Below, one piece after another: positions 1-8,093 of a DNA stretch of 30,756 bases. The stretch's first letter is position 1; every line of letters begins with the position of its first letter. The position numbers and the translations under genes were made by a program. Origin of the DNA: REDI01 sp038123735 (lineage in GTDB: Bacteria; Myxococcota_A; UBA796; GCA-2862545); the NCBI GenBank assembly GCA_038123735.1, contig JAYPAP010000032.1, forward strand, positions 1 to 30,756, in the 5' to 3' direction. The notes under the pieces are model-generated. The model had not been told where the DNA came from. It ran no database searches and saw nothing but the letters and a program-made list of their open reading frames with translations.

Positions 1-1
1 C

Positions 2-607
2 GTGTATGACCCCACGCCGGGCTCCTACTTCTTCGCCTGGGACAACCTGCGGCGCGAAGACGCCAAGCTGGCCGCCAGTCTCAACCTCGTCTACCGCCAC
101 CAACCCACCGTCCGCGACGCCTATTTCAGCTTTACCGAAGATGGCATCCTCTTTGCGTTTACCGGGAGCCCTCCGGCCAGCGACGAGTGGATTGCGACCG
201 GCCGCATCATGGTCAACGCCGGCGCCACCAAGCTGATGTTTGCTCCCTATGTGGGCCAACAACAAGCAAGAGGTATCGACGAACGCCTGCTCACCCGCGG
301 GGGCGTAGATTGGACGGCAGCGCGGCGCCGTCTCGGCCTGCGAGGCTTCGTCAAGATCAACGACTGGGGCCCATTCGACTATTATCGCGACTTCAACCTA
401 ACGTATCCACTTCAGACGATGGTCGATGTCTCCTCGGGTCTCGGCAAGCCCGACCCATTTGACCCATCGACCCGCCTGGGCATCCGTGGCAAATGGCGTC
501 TGCTGGATGAGAATAGCCCGGTCGGACAGTTCGATATCAACCCCGGAATTGGCAACGCCAACGGCTGGGAAGGCGAAATCTTCACGTACATTCAGGTGAT
601 GAGATGA
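2..607 (+). CDS. C-terminal part of a probable outer-membrane beta-barrel protein (5' end outside window)
   Basis: About 200 residues are open from the window edge to a TGA at 605-607. The first in-window GTG is at the very edge and need not be the real start, so the gene is probably partial. I do not recognise the family. The visible part is rich in short stretches of alternating polar and hydrophobic residues joined by Gly/Asp/Pro turns (for example LMFAPYVGQQ, FVKINDWGPFDYY, RLGIRGKWRLLDE), which is how outer-membrane barrels look. It ends with EIFTYIQVMR rather than the usual terminal Phe/Trp. The next gene starts inside its stop codon (ATGA), so the two are probably translationally coupled. 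Placement ahead of glucan-degrading genes suggests a porin-like uptake protein; this is inference from context. It could instead be a periplasmic beta-sandwich protein. Confidence 0.5.
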   Translation: MYDPTPGSYFFAWDNLRREDAKLAASLNLVYRHQPTVRDAYFSFTEDGILFAFTGSPPASDEWIATGRIMVNAGATKLMFAPYVGQQQARGIDERLLTRGGVDWTAARRRLGLRGFVKINDWGPFDYYRDFNLTYPLQTMVDVSSGLGKPDPFDPSTRLGIRGKWRLLDENSPVGQFDINPGIGNANGWEGEIFTYIQVMR

Positions 608-1173
608 CACGTATTACTGTGCTAGCAACCGCACTTGCGGCGTTCGGACTCCTCGGGTGCGAAGAGCAACCCGAGCCGGAGTATCTCTATGGCGAACAGA
701 TCGGTGGCTTGGAGTTCATCGTTCTCGACCCCGACCAGGGCGTGCATCCCAACACCTCGATCCTCGTCCATCCTGAGAATCCGTTCCGGCGGGGAATCAG
801 CCTGGAGTCCAAGTTCGCAGTCGTCAGTGCTGGACCGGTCGCCTCCTTCTACGGCTGGTCAACCGCTCTGACCCAGCAGCCCACCGGCGAACACCAGTAC
901 TACGCAGCGGCCGCCGCCCGGGACATCTATTTTGGTGGCCTCGCCGCCGATGAAGACCTTGTCTACGCGCGAGATATCGCCGTGCGAGGCTTCCAAGAGG
1001 TACTCCTCACCTTCCCTGACACGGCTCAGACCTACGATATCACCGGCAACGTGATCTACGACCTCCGCGCCCAAGCGATCGACGGCATCATCGCCCTCGG
1101 CGGTCGGGTACCGAACGGCTGGGATGTCGTCACCGAAGACGGACGGCGCGTCGCCGTCTACCATGGAGGATAA
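604..1173 (+). CDS. Small predicted lipoprotein of unknown function
   Basis: A 189-residue protein starts at the ATG overlapping the previous stop. The N-terminus has Arg3, a hydrophobic stretch and a lipobox LLGC with Cys19, so it should be a lipid-anchored periplasmic or surface protein. The Glu/Pro-rich segment after the Cys looks like a linker. The rest is a single compact domain with no motif I can name. It contains the phrase GVHPNTSILVHPENPFRRG and ends in VTEDGRRVAVYHGG. It sits between an outer-membrane-like protein and a second lipoprotein in the same apparent operon, with only a 1-base gap to the next start, so it probably belongs to the glucan-handling machinery. A role as a substrate-binding or barrel-accessory lipoprotein is possible but not shown by the sequence. 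Confidence 0.75.
   Translation: MTRITVLATALAAFGLLGCEEQPEPEYLYGEQIGGLEFIVLDPDQGVHPNTSILVHPENPFRRGISLESKFAVVSAGPVASFYGWSTALTQQPTGEHQYYAAAAARDIYFGGLAADEDLVYARDIAVRGFQEVLLTFPDTAQTYDITGNVIYDLRAQAIDGIIALGGRVPNGWDVVTEDGRRVAVYHGG
1165..1170 (+). promoter_or_regulatory. Ribosome binding site that fixes the start at 1175
   Basis: GGAGGA lies 4 bases before the ATG at 1175, inside the last codons of the upstream lipoprotein. The reading frame is open further upstream to an ATG at 1124, but only the 1175 start has this site and gives a proper lipoprotein signal sequence. Confidence 0.7.
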
Positions 1174-1174
1174 G

Positions 1175-1825
1175 ATGCGAACTGCAATACTTCTATTCCT
1201 CGCCTTCTCCGCTTGCCGTCCCGACCCCGGCACGCCGGACTACCCCACGCCCACCCCATTCGGAGGTGGCAATGGTGGCGGCAGCGCCCTTCCCGGTGAT
1301 GTCCCTTGGGACGGTCAGACTCCTCGTCTATCGCTGTCGGTGTTCTACGAAGGCGACAGCAGCGACCTCGTATTGGTGGATGACGTCGAAACCTTCTTCT
1401 ACGTATACGAAGGCAGCTTCTCCTCCCAGATCAGCGACGACCGGGTGGAAGGCCTTGTGAGCGACGTGCTCACCGTGTCAGTGAACTCCTGGTGGGGAGG
1501 CGGCATTCATGTGGCCGAGCCCGGTATCGACATGTCCCAGTGGAATACCCTCCATGTGGCGATGCGCTCATCGGATGCAGAGATGGAGACCTTCGCTGTC
1601 GGCATGGTGGGCAGCGCTGGGGAGGGCCGCGCTGTGATCGGAGATTACGGGTTTGTGGCCGATGGGGAATGGCACGTCCTCAATATCCCTCTCGCAGACA
1701 TTCAAGGGGCAGTCGGTCTAGACGCAGTCACCGTTCCCCTCCTGCTGATCTCCGCTGCTGGAACGACAGGCTCTCAGCTCCAGATCGATGACCTCTACTT
1801 CACCACCACCACCGTGGGGGAATGA
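1175..1825 (+). CDS. Lipoprotein with a carbohydrate-binding-like beta-sandwich domain
   Basis: The start chosen is ATG 1175, giving 216 residues, because of the GGAGGA site and the signal MRTAILLFLAFSAC (lipobox Cys14). A Pro/Thr/Gly-rich linker (about residues 15-40, with GGGNGGG) separates the anchor from one domain. That domain contains VDDVETFFYVYEG, SVNSWWGGG, IDMSQWNTLHVAMRS and a closing LQIDDLYF. The pattern 'delicate Trp strand, Asp-Met-Ser-x-Trp, ... hxIDDhxF' is typical of galactose-binding-like folds found in CBM11/CBM-type modules and in laminarin-active enzymes; I cannot assign a CBM family. The stop overlaps the start of the GH16 gene (ATGA at 1822-1825), so the pair is likely translated together. 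The likely role is holding glucan at the cell surface for the neighbouring hydrolase. Confidence is high for the gene and the lipid anchor, moderate for the domain. Confidence 0.7.
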   Translation: MRTAILLFLAFSACRPDPGTPDYPTPTPFGGGNGGGSALPGDVPWDGQTPRLSLSVFYEGDSSDLVLVDDVETFFYVYEGSFSSQISDDRVEGLVSDVLTVSVNSWWGGGIHVAEPGIDMSQWNTLHVAMRSSDAEMETFAVGMVGSAGEGRAVIGDYGFVADGEWHVLNIPLADIQGAVGLDAVTVPLLLISAAGTTGSQLQIDDLYFTTTTVGE

Positions 1826-2649
1826 TGTATCGCAACGCCCTATTTGTGCTCTCACTCGCCGTCGGATGTACTTCGGCAAGCAACCCGCTCGAGGGTGAAC
1901 GATGGGAATTATACTGGGAGGATGAATTCAAGGGAGAAGCCGGCGCTTCGCCGAACCCAGACCACTGGGACTTCGACATTGGCGGTGAAGGCTGGGGCAA
2001 CGAGCAGCTCGAGTTCAATACCGACCGCCCCGAGAATGTGGCCCTCGACGGCAATGGCTTTCTGAGAATCCATGCCCTACGCGAGCAATACGAGGGCAAC
2101 GCGTGGACGAGTGCCCGGATCAAGACCAAGGACAAGTTCGAGTTCACCTACGGGAGGGTCGAAGCCAAGATCCTTCTGCCCGAAGGAATGGGCTTTTGGC
2201 CAGCATTCTGGATGTTGGGAGCCAATATCGAGGAGCGCGGATGGCCCCTCTGCGGCGAGATCGACATCCTGGAGGCTCGCGGGAATAAGCCGCGAGAGGT
2301 CCACGGCTCGCTTCACGGCCCAGGGTATTCTGGGGGTGAGCCCATCACCTCTACGTATAATTTCCCAGAGGAGTCCACCGGTATCTCGGACTTCCACACC
2401 TATCGGATCGACTGGGATCCCGACCACATCGCGTGGTACGTGGACGACCAGCTGTACCAGACTGCCCACCCCGGCGATGCATCCGGTGCTTGGGCGTTTG
2501 ACCAAGACTTCTTCCTCCTGCTCAACCTCGCAGTCGGCGGTGTCTTCCTGCCTAATCCCGATGCCACTACACCGGATACCGGCTTGATGGCGGTGGACTG
2601 GGTTCGCGTCTATAAGAGAAAGACCCCGCTTCCTGACCCCGACCTCTAG
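1822..2649 (+). CDS. GH16 beta-glucanase (laminarinase-type), predicted lipoprotein
   Basis: A 275-residue GH16 enzyme. After a short hydrophobic signal ending in VGC (Cys16, a slightly unusual lipobox) the mature protein opens with WELYWEDEF, the usual start of GH16 laminarinases. The catalytic signature GEIDILE gives Glu146 (nucleophile), Asp148 and Glu151 (acid/base). Other family landmarks are GNEQLEFNT, TSARIKTKDKFEFTYGRVEAKI, WPAFWML and HTYRIDWDPDHIAWYVDD. The spacing and the beta-bulge Glu-Ile-Asp-Ile-x-Glu form fit endo-1,3-beta-glucanases (cleaving laminarin-like glucan) better than lichenases or carrageenases; substrate is inferred. The length is that of a bare catalytic domain, with the carbohydrate-binding function apparently supplied by the coupled upstream lipoprotein. 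A second ATG follows at 1825. The GH1 gene begins 8 bases after the stop. Confidence 0.9.
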   Translation: MMYRNALFVLSLAVGCTSASNPLEGERWELYWEDEFKGEAGASPNPDHWDFDIGGEGWGNEQLEFNTDRPENVALDGNGFLRIHALREQYEGNAWTSARIKTKDKFEFTYGRVEAKILLPEGMGFWPAFWMLGANIEERGWPLCGEIDILEARGNKPREVHGSLHGPGYSGGEPITSTYNFPEESTGISDFHTYRIDWDPDHIAWYVDDQLYQTAHPGDASGAWAFDQDFFLLLNLAVGGVFLPNPDATTPDTGLMAVDWVRVYKRKTPLPDPDL

Positions 2650-2657
2650 GAGCACTC

Positions 2658-4028
2658 ATGCCATCCAAGGCATTTGACCCCAGCTTCATCTGGGGCACCG
2701 CCACCAGTAGTTATCAGATCGAAGGGGCCCTCGACTTTGGGGGGCGTGGTCCATCGATCTGGGACACCTTCGCGACCCTCGAAGGCAAAGTCAAAGACGG
2801 CTTAGACGGCACCCATGCGTGTGACCACTGGAATCGGTTCGAGGAGGATGTCGCGCTCATGAAAGCGCTCGGCGCCAAAGCCTACCGCTTCTCGATCGCA
2901 TGGCCGCGGGTATTTCCTACCGGAACAGAGACCCAGCCATTGACCGCGGGGCTTGATTGGTATGAGCGCCTCGTTGACCACCTCCTGGCCAATGGCATCG
3001 ACCCTTGGGTGACGCTTTATCACTGGGATATGCCGCAGGCGCTAGAAGAGGCGGGCGGCTGGCCCAACCGCGATGTGGTCGACCACTTCGTGCGCTACGC
3101 CGAGGTCGTCGCGCGTCGACTCGGAGATCGAGTCGGAAATTGGATCACCCACAATGAGCCGTGGTGCGTTGCACACCTTGGATACGGAAACGGCGTGCAT
3201 GCGCCAGGGCGTGAGAACATCGCGGATAGTTTGGCTGCCGCGCATCATGTTCTGCTGTCCCATGGCCGAGCGATGCCAGTCCTGCGGGAGATTCTCCCCG
3301 ATAGCGCAAACGTTGGCATTACCCTTAATTTTGTCCCCGCGTACCCAGCCAGCGACTCCCCCGAAGATGCAGCAGCAACGGAGCGATTCGATGGGTTCTT
3401 CAACCGCTGGTACCTCCACCCACTGATTGGCAAGGGGTACCCTGAGGATATGTTGGAGCACTACCTTGAGGAAGGACATCTCGATGCCCTTCAGCCGTCC
3501 TGGTTGCAGCCTACAGACCTCGAGGAGATGAGCGCCCCAATCGATTTTCTGGGAATCAACTACTACTCCCGAGGGATCATCCGGGACGAAAAGGCCGAGG
3601 ACAACGCACCCCGGACGATTCCGGAACCCCCCGATGAGGTGAAGACCGACATCGGCTGGGAAGTATTCCCGGATGGCTTGCACCGACTCCTCATGAGGCT
3701 CCACCGGGATACGGATGGATTACCCCTCGTGATTACCGAGAATGGAGCTGCCTATAGCGTTGGTCCAGGGGATGATGGTTCGGTCGACGACGAGGCGCGG
3801 GAAGCCTATTTCAATGGCCACCTCAACGCGTGCCACGATGCCATCGCCGACGGAGCCAACCTCATTGGTTATTTCGCCTGGTCACTCCTGGATAATTTTG
3901 AGTGGCAAGAAGGGTACACCCAGCGCTTTGGGCTCATCTACGTCGACTATGAGACCCAGATTCGGACTCCGAAGAGAAGCTTCAAGTGGCTCTCCGGAGT
4001 GATGAAGAGCGGAGAGCTTCCAGGCTAA
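2658..4028 (+). CDS. GH1 family beta-glucosidase
   Basis: A 456-residue, full-length GH1 enzyme that releases glucose from the non-reducing end of beta-linked oligosaccharides. The N-terminus reads FIWGTATSSYQIEGA, the family's opening signature. The acid/base is Glu167 in THNEPWC, and the nucleophile is Glu361 in VITENGAAY. TLYHWDMPQALE and AWSLLDNFEW are the expected aglycone and substrate-binding stretches. No signal peptide is present, so it should act in the cytoplasm on oligosaccharides made by the lipid-anchored GH16 enzyme. AGGAG at 2648-2652 precedes the ATG at 2658. The TAA stop lies one base from the end of the opposite-strand DUF1552 gene, so the two transcription units meet with no room for a terminator. 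Specificity within GH1 (glucosidase versus galactosidase) rests on context. Confidence 0.95.
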   Translation: MPSKAFDPSFIWGTATSSYQIEGALDFGGRGPSIWDTFATLEGKVKDGLDGTHACDHWNRFEEDVALMKALGAKAYRFSIAWPRVFPTGTETQPLTAGLDWYERLVDHLLANGIDPWVTLYHWDMPQALEEAGGWPNRDVVDHFVRYAEVVARRLGDRVGNWITHNEPWCVAHLGYGNGVHAPGRENIADSLAAAHHVLLSHGRAMPVLREILPDSANVGITLNFVPAYPASDSPEDAAATERFDGFFNRWYLHPLIGKGYPEDMLEHYLEEGHLDALQPSWLQPTDLEEMSAPIDFLGINYYSRGIIRDEKAEDNAPRTIPEPPDEVKTDIGWEVFPDGLHRLLMRLHRDTDGLPLVITENGAAYSVGPGDDGSVDDEAREAYFNGHLNACHDAIADGANLIGYFAWSLLDNFEWQEGYTQRFGLIYVDYETQIRTPKRSFKWLSGVMKSGELPG

Positions 4029-4029
4029 A

Positions 4030-5349
4030 TCAAGTTAGCAAATCCGTAATTGGCCTATCAGTATAGCCTGGCCCGTGCCCGAATGAGGTGACCCCGCTGC
4101 CCGCGCCCTGCATGGCGGTGAGCACCCCCCGGGTCACGCTCGCACCTGGGACACGCGCATGGATGCCGCCCTTGAGTCTCCCGCCTCCTTTTCCAGCGAT
4201 CAGGAGGGGAAACTCTGCATTTGAGTGCGTTCTGCCATCAGCCAGTTCAGAGGTACACAGAATCGAGCAGTTATCCAGCAGGTTCCCATCGCCCTCTTCG
4301 CGATCGCGCAGGATCTGCAGAAAATGCGCCAATTGCTCCATGGTCACCCGCGTGGCGCCGGCGACGATCGGTTGAGGCATATTCTCAGTATGGCACGTGT
4401 AATGGAGGCTATTTGTTGCTCCGACTTGCCAGAATACCACCCCGGCGCCCGCTGCACTGAACTGAACCGTAAACACCCGGGTCAGGTCGCAGGCCAGCGC
4501 CACGGCCAACAGGTCGCTCATCACTGAGTTCTTCTCCGCGATGGGCTCGTTCGCACCATCGACCGGATCGCGCGGTGGGATCGGGACCGAACACTCCGGC
4601 GAGGACTCTTCGAGTCGCCGCTCCAGCTCACGAACACTGGTGAGGTGACGGTCCAACCTGACGCGATCACCAGCACCGAGCCTCCGATCCAAGTCATGGA
4701 TCTGATCTTGGACCGCATCGAGCACGCTCAGCCGCGCGAGGTCCATCTGAGGGCCTCCTGGGCCACCAAACAACCGGCGATAGAGGGTCTCCGCCGAATA
4801 CTCGGATGGATTCGGGTCATTCGGGCCATTGTGGGAGACATGCTGAAAGGTGGATCCTTCATCGGTGCCCCGAAATCTGGTGACTCCGACTTCGAGTGAG
4901 CGGTATGGCGCTTGTCCGTCCCACTCAGAAGCGATCAACTGGTCGACGCTCGGCCTGGCGAAGGTGGTCGCGATCGTATCGCGTACATCGGCGAGCTTGT
5001 GGTACTTGTCTCCCGTGAGAACCCCAGTCATACCGCTATGATGGGGGTGTGTCGCCGTCTTCACGTCGAGTCCCGTGATGATTGAGACGTACGGCGTCAA
5101 GGGCTCCATGGCCTGAAGGAGTGGCGACCAGGTGAAGCTCGAGCCCGTTCCCGACGGAACCCATTGCTCAGGCCGCACCCCATTCCCCCAGAACCAAACT
5201 CCAAAACGAGTGGGGAGCTCTGAGCCATCGGCAAAGGCGCGCCCATCGCTGCGAAGCATGATCTCCAGCGTGGGTAAGCCGATCCCAACGGCTGCTCCGG
5301 CGAGCATTCCTCGAAGCACGGTACGGCGATGCAATGGACGGGAGGGCAT
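4030..5349 (-). CDS. DUF1552 family protein, Tat-exported
   Basis: A 439-residue protein with a twin-arginine signal (RRTVLRGMLAGAAVGIGLP, Arg8-Arg9), so it is probably exported folded. The body matches DUF1552: FGVWFWGNGVRPEQWVP, HPHHSGMTGVLTGDKY, QLIASEWDG, VQDQIHDLDRRLGAGDR, LTRVFTVQFSAAGAG and the late CTSELADGRTHS. DUF1552 proteins are common in Myxococcota and Planctomycetes and belong to the alkaline-phosphatase/sulfatase-like DUF1501 group by fold reports; their reaction is not established. It almost always follows a DUF1592-family partner, and here it starts 9 bases after that partner's stop, with AAGGA just upstream. Both are likely co-transcribed and act together outside the cytoplasm. 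Confidence 0.9.
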   Translation of the reverse strand: MPSRPLHRRTVLRGMLAGAAVGIGLPTLEIMLRSDGRAFADGSELPTRFGVWFWGNGVRPEQWVPSGTGSSFTWSPLLQAMEPLTPYVSIITGLDVKTATHPHHSGMTGVLTGDKYHKLADVRDTIATTFARPSVDQLIASEWDGQAPYRSLEVGVTRFRGTDEGSTFQHVSHNGPNDPNPSEYSAETLYRRLFGGPGGPQMDLARLSVLDAVQDQIHDLDRRLGAGDRVRLDRHLTSVRELERRLEESSPECSVPIPPRDPVDGANEPIAEKNSVMSDLLAVALACDLTRVFTVQFSAAGAGVVFWQVGATNSLHYTCHTENMPQPIVAGATRVTMEQLAHFLQILRDREEGDGNLLDNCSILCTSELADGRTHSNAEFPLLIAGKGGGRLKGGIHARVPGASVTRGVLTAMQGAGSGVTSFGHGPGYTDRPITDLLT

Positions 5350-5358
5350 TCGACTTCC

Positions 5359-7860
5359 TTATGGGAGACAGGCTACAATTAAGTTATCACCGTAGTTTTC
5401 AACAGGCCCATACCCGGTGCGGAACCCTTGGTCGCGGCACCACCCATCGATGGCGAAGTTGCACGCAGCTCCGAGGCGCTCGTTCACCCCGTTGCAAGCA
5501 CCGGCACCCCCCGGACTGAACGACGCGATGAGCGAGTACTGGGTGCTGAACTCTGTTGCTTCCGGCGTACATGCGACAAAGGCCCCCGTCGTGCTGTACT
5601 CCAGCGGACCAAAGCCCGACGACTGACGCTTAACGTTCTTGCACCACCGCCGAATCGACGCATTGCAGTCTGAACCCACCGGATTCCCGGTATTGCACCA
5701 CTGATGCTGGGCGGCGAGGTCGGCATAGGAGACCCAGTGTCGCTGCACCATGGACTCGTCCAGACAGATGGCATCCACGGTTGCCGCCGCACTGCCAATG
5801 GGCCCGAAGCCGGTCACGCTACAGTCCCTCAGGTTGCACACCCGATTCACGGCCGCGCGACACGCACCAGACATGGGATCGGTCCCAATACGACAAGAGG
5901 GTTGTTCGCCTTCAACCTCTGATGGTGCGAACCAAGCTCGGTCGATGTCGAGCCCTTCGTCGATCTCACCATCTCGATCATCGTCGACCCCGTTGCAGGT
6001 CTCAGGCATGGCCGGAGAACCGACGCAGACCCCCGTCCACTCCCCGTCTTCACAGCTCTCAACACCGTCGACAAAGGCGCCTTCACACACCCTTATCGCT
6101 TCATCGACGATACCGTCGCAGTCATCATCGATGCCGTTACACACCTCTGGGGATGCCGGCGGTGCAGAGCATGCCTGCCACTTTCCGCCGCGACACTCAC
6201 TCGTGCCTTCACCACACTCGGTTTCACACGTCCGTTTCGCACCCTCTGCAGCGCAGCTTCCGATCGAAGCCGCCTCGACGGTCTGAAAGGACTCATGGCG
6301 AACGAGCGCCCCGATCAATGAAGATAAACGGACGTTTTCAGCCTCCGCCGACGCCACCAACTCCGCGATTGCGGGCTCCGCCTCTTCGGTTTCCGAGGTC
6401 CCAAGTGCATGCCGGTATACCTGCCGCACGATGCAATCCACCAACTGAGGGTCCTCAGCAATGGCCTGTCCCAGCTCCGCAGCCCCCTCTACTGGAACGC
6501 CCATCACATCCCCTGACGCATCGATGGGAAGCCCGTGCTCCGTCTCGCGATACGCGCCGACCGCGTCGTAATGCTCCAAGGTGAGCCCCATGGGATCCAC
6601 GAGCTGATGACAGCTGGAGCACGCCGGATCTTGAGCATGCTGGGCTAAGCGCTCCCGAGTGGTGATGGGATTCTCTGGGTCAACCGCTGGAAGCGTAGTT
6701 TCGATGCCCGCAGGAGGGGGCGGGATGGAGTTACACAGCAGCCGGCTCTGAATGAAGAGGCCACGGTGGGTTGGACTGGTATCTGCCCGGTGTGACTCCA
6801 GGGTCAAAAAGCCCGCCCGCCCCAGAATACCTCCCCGGTCTTGCTCCTCCGGGAGGAGGACCCAGGCCGGCTCCGACATGGAGGGCAACCCATAATGCTC
6901 CGCCAATGCCGGCGTTAGCCATGCCTTCTCGGTGGTTAAGATAGTGCGGAAGTCCGCATCCTCCGTAAAGACAATGTCGGTGAACATCGCCTCCAGCTCA
7001 GCCCGCATCCCGTCCTTGATGCTGGCGCTGAAGTTCGGGAAGCGCTCACCATCCTTCTCTACCGTGTCCATCCGCTCTAGTTCGAGCCACTCGTGAAAGA
7101 AGTGCCCCACCGCCTCCGGCGCCTTTTCAGAGGTCAATAAGCGCTCTACATGCCCCTCCAGAACTTCTGGATCGGAGAGAATACCCAGGTCGGCGTCGCT
7201 ACGCAGCGCTTCGTCTGGCAGGCCACCGGTCAGAAAACTGGCGAGGCGTGCGGCGAGCTCGTGGTCCGTCAGTCGGCGCTTGTCGCGCGGCCCGTTGGGA
7301 TCTCCTACTTCCACCCGAAATAAGAACCAAGGGGACTGAAGGACGGCGGCGACGACCGCTCTCGTGCCCACCGTACGGTCTTGAGTCACTTCCGATGCGG
7401 CATAGTAAACATCGAGGAGAAGGTCGAGGTCTTGCCGGTCTAGAGGCCGCCGCCATGCTCGCCGCGCGAGCGCAGCTGCCCACGGGGCGATACAGTTTTC
7501 TGCGGGCTCTACCCGGTCTAGCGCACAACCGAGGCGATCATCCCGAACCGCCGGCCCGGGTATCGCCAGGGCGGCGGTATCCCACGCCGCCACCTCATAC
7601 AGGTCAAGGTCTGCCGAGGCAATGGAGAGCTGAGCCGCTCCGACCGACGTAAACCCGTTGAGTCTGAGGTCTACCGGGAGCGGCGAGGTGACTTCAAGGT
7701 CGAACAACTCGCGCACCGCCGACCGGTATCCTGCCTGCGTCAGCCGATGCGCACTCGCTTCAGATGGGCTGAAAACAGGTGCGTCCAGAGAATTCGCTTC
7801 ATTCGTTCCACATGCGCTAATCATGCCTAGCGTGATCAGCATCGACGCAGTTCGCAGCAT
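5359..7860 (-). CDS. DUF1587/1595/1592/1588/1585 multidomain lipoprotein with MopE motifs and Cys-rich repeats
   Basis: An 833-residue exported lipoprotein (lipobox ISAC, Cys17). The order follows the well-known domain string: DUF1587-like (about 35-100), DUF1595 (about 125-185, WAAALARRAWRRPL), DUF1592 (about 195-320, FFHEWLELERMD), DUF1588 (about 340-440) and DUF1585 (about 445-528, RQVYRHALG). A CxxCH motif, CSSCH at 414-418, sits in DUF1588 where such proteins have a cytochrome-like site. After it come two MopE-type motifs, CNGIDDDCDG (574) and CNGVDDDRDG (622); in the second the inner Cys is Arg. Residues about 638-833 form three cysteine-rich repeats listed separately. GGAGG (on the - strand, 7870-7874) precedes the ATG. 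The family's role is unknown; an exported redox or polymer-processing function shared with DUF1552 is only a suggestion. The C-terminal addition is unusual and may bind a surface ligand. Confidence 0.9.
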   Translation of the reverse strand: MLRTASMLITLGMISACGTNEANSLDAPVFSPSEASAHRLTQAGYRSAVRELFDLEVTSPLPVDLRLNGFTSVGAAQLSIASADLDLYEVAAWDTAALAIPGPAVRDDRLGCALDRVEPAENCIAPWAAALARRAWRRPLDRQDLDLLLDVYYAASEVTQDRTVGTRAVVAAVLQSPWFLFRVEVGDPNGPRDKRRLTDHELAARLASFLTGGLPDEALRSDADLGILSDPEVLEGHVERLLTSEKAPEAVGHFFHEWLELERMDTVEKDGERFPNFSASIKDGMRAELEAMFTDIVFTEDADFRTILTTEKAWLTPALAEHYGLPSMSEPAWVLLPEEQDRGGILGRAGFLTLESHRADTSPTHRGLFIQSRLLCNSIPPPPAGIETTLPAVDPENPITTRERLAQHAQDPACSSCHQLVDPMGLTLEHYDAVGAYRETEHGLPIDASGDVMGVPVEGAAELGQAIAEDPQLVDCIVRQVYRHALGTSETEEAEPAIAELVASAEAENVRLSSLIGALVRHESFQTVEAASIGSCAAEGAKRTCETECGEGTSECRGGKWQACSAPPASPEVCNGIDDDCDGIVDEAIRVCEGAFVDGVESCEDGEWTGVCVGSPAMPETCNGVDDDRDGEIDEGLDIDRAWFAPSEVEGEQPSCRIGTDPMSGACRAAVNRVCNLRDCSVTGFGPIGSAAATVDAICLDESMVQRHWVSYADLAAQHQWCNTGNPVGSDCNASIRRWCKNVKRQSSGFGPLEYSTTGAFVACTPEATEFSTQYSLIASFSPGGAGACNGVNERLGAACNFAIDGWCRDQGFRTGYGPVENYGDNLIVACLP
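5362..5949 (-). repeat. Three tandem ~66-residue cysteine-rich repeats at the C-terminus of the DUF1592-family protein
   Basis: Residues about 638-833 contain three copies aligned on cysteines at 656, 722 and 789. The shared pattern is C-x-G/T-x(4-6)-A/D-C-x3-[AIV]-x-R/G-V/W-C-x(6-10)-[ST]-G-[FY]-G-P-[ILV]-[EG]-x(7-8)-[VI]-x-C. Examples are SSGFGPLEYS, RTGYGPVENY and VTGFGPIGSA, each followed by a Cys 8-12 residues later. Each unit has four shared cysteines, suggesting two disulfides per unit outside the cell; unit 1 has one extra Cys. I do not recognise the family. Confidence 0.7.
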
Positions 7861-7899
7861 GCCCGGCCCCCTCCGGGAAAGTCTACCTCAGAAGCCATG

Positions 7900-7913
7900 T
7901 TGATCACAATTAA
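7900..7913. promoter_or_regulatory. Possible FNR/CRP-family regulator site
   Basis: TTGATCACAATTAA matches the FNR-type consensus TTGAT-N4-ATCAA at nine of ten positions. Its centre is about 46 bases upstream of the DUF1592-family start and about 190 bases from the YkgJ-like start. One such match is expected by chance in a window of this length, so only its intergenic position supports it. Confidence 0.25.
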
Positions 7914-8088
7914 ACTCTCGTGATTCATCGAATTTGGATGTCCCATGCGAAAGCGCATCGCGACCCCGGCCCGGGAGGCAACATCCACTCGTCGGGCCCC
8001 CATGATATGTCTTGCCCGCTAGCCGAGTTTGCCCGAGATGGGCCCATCCGCTCCGCGCCAAACCCATGGGGCGGTCGCCTACTTTCGC

Positions 8089-8093
8089 GAGGA
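8089..8093 (+). promoter_or_regulatory. Ribosome binding site supporting the start at 8098
   Basis: GAGGA lies 4 bases before the ATG at 8098 (1 base before an adjacent in-frame ATG at 8095). It rules in favour of a protein beginning MSLRHVC over the longer frame starting at 8029. Confidence 0.6.

Noticed and set aside
5781..6584. 267-residue Arg/His/Pro-rich open frame on the + strand
   Set aside because: It lies opposite the DUF1592-family gene, has the biased composition of an antisense shadow, and no ribosome binding site or recognisable motif.
7945..7958. Small hairpin ATGCG-AAAG-CGCAT upstream of the YkgJ-like gene
   Set aside because: The five-base stem has no T-run and no second element; it is too weak to call a terminator or operator.
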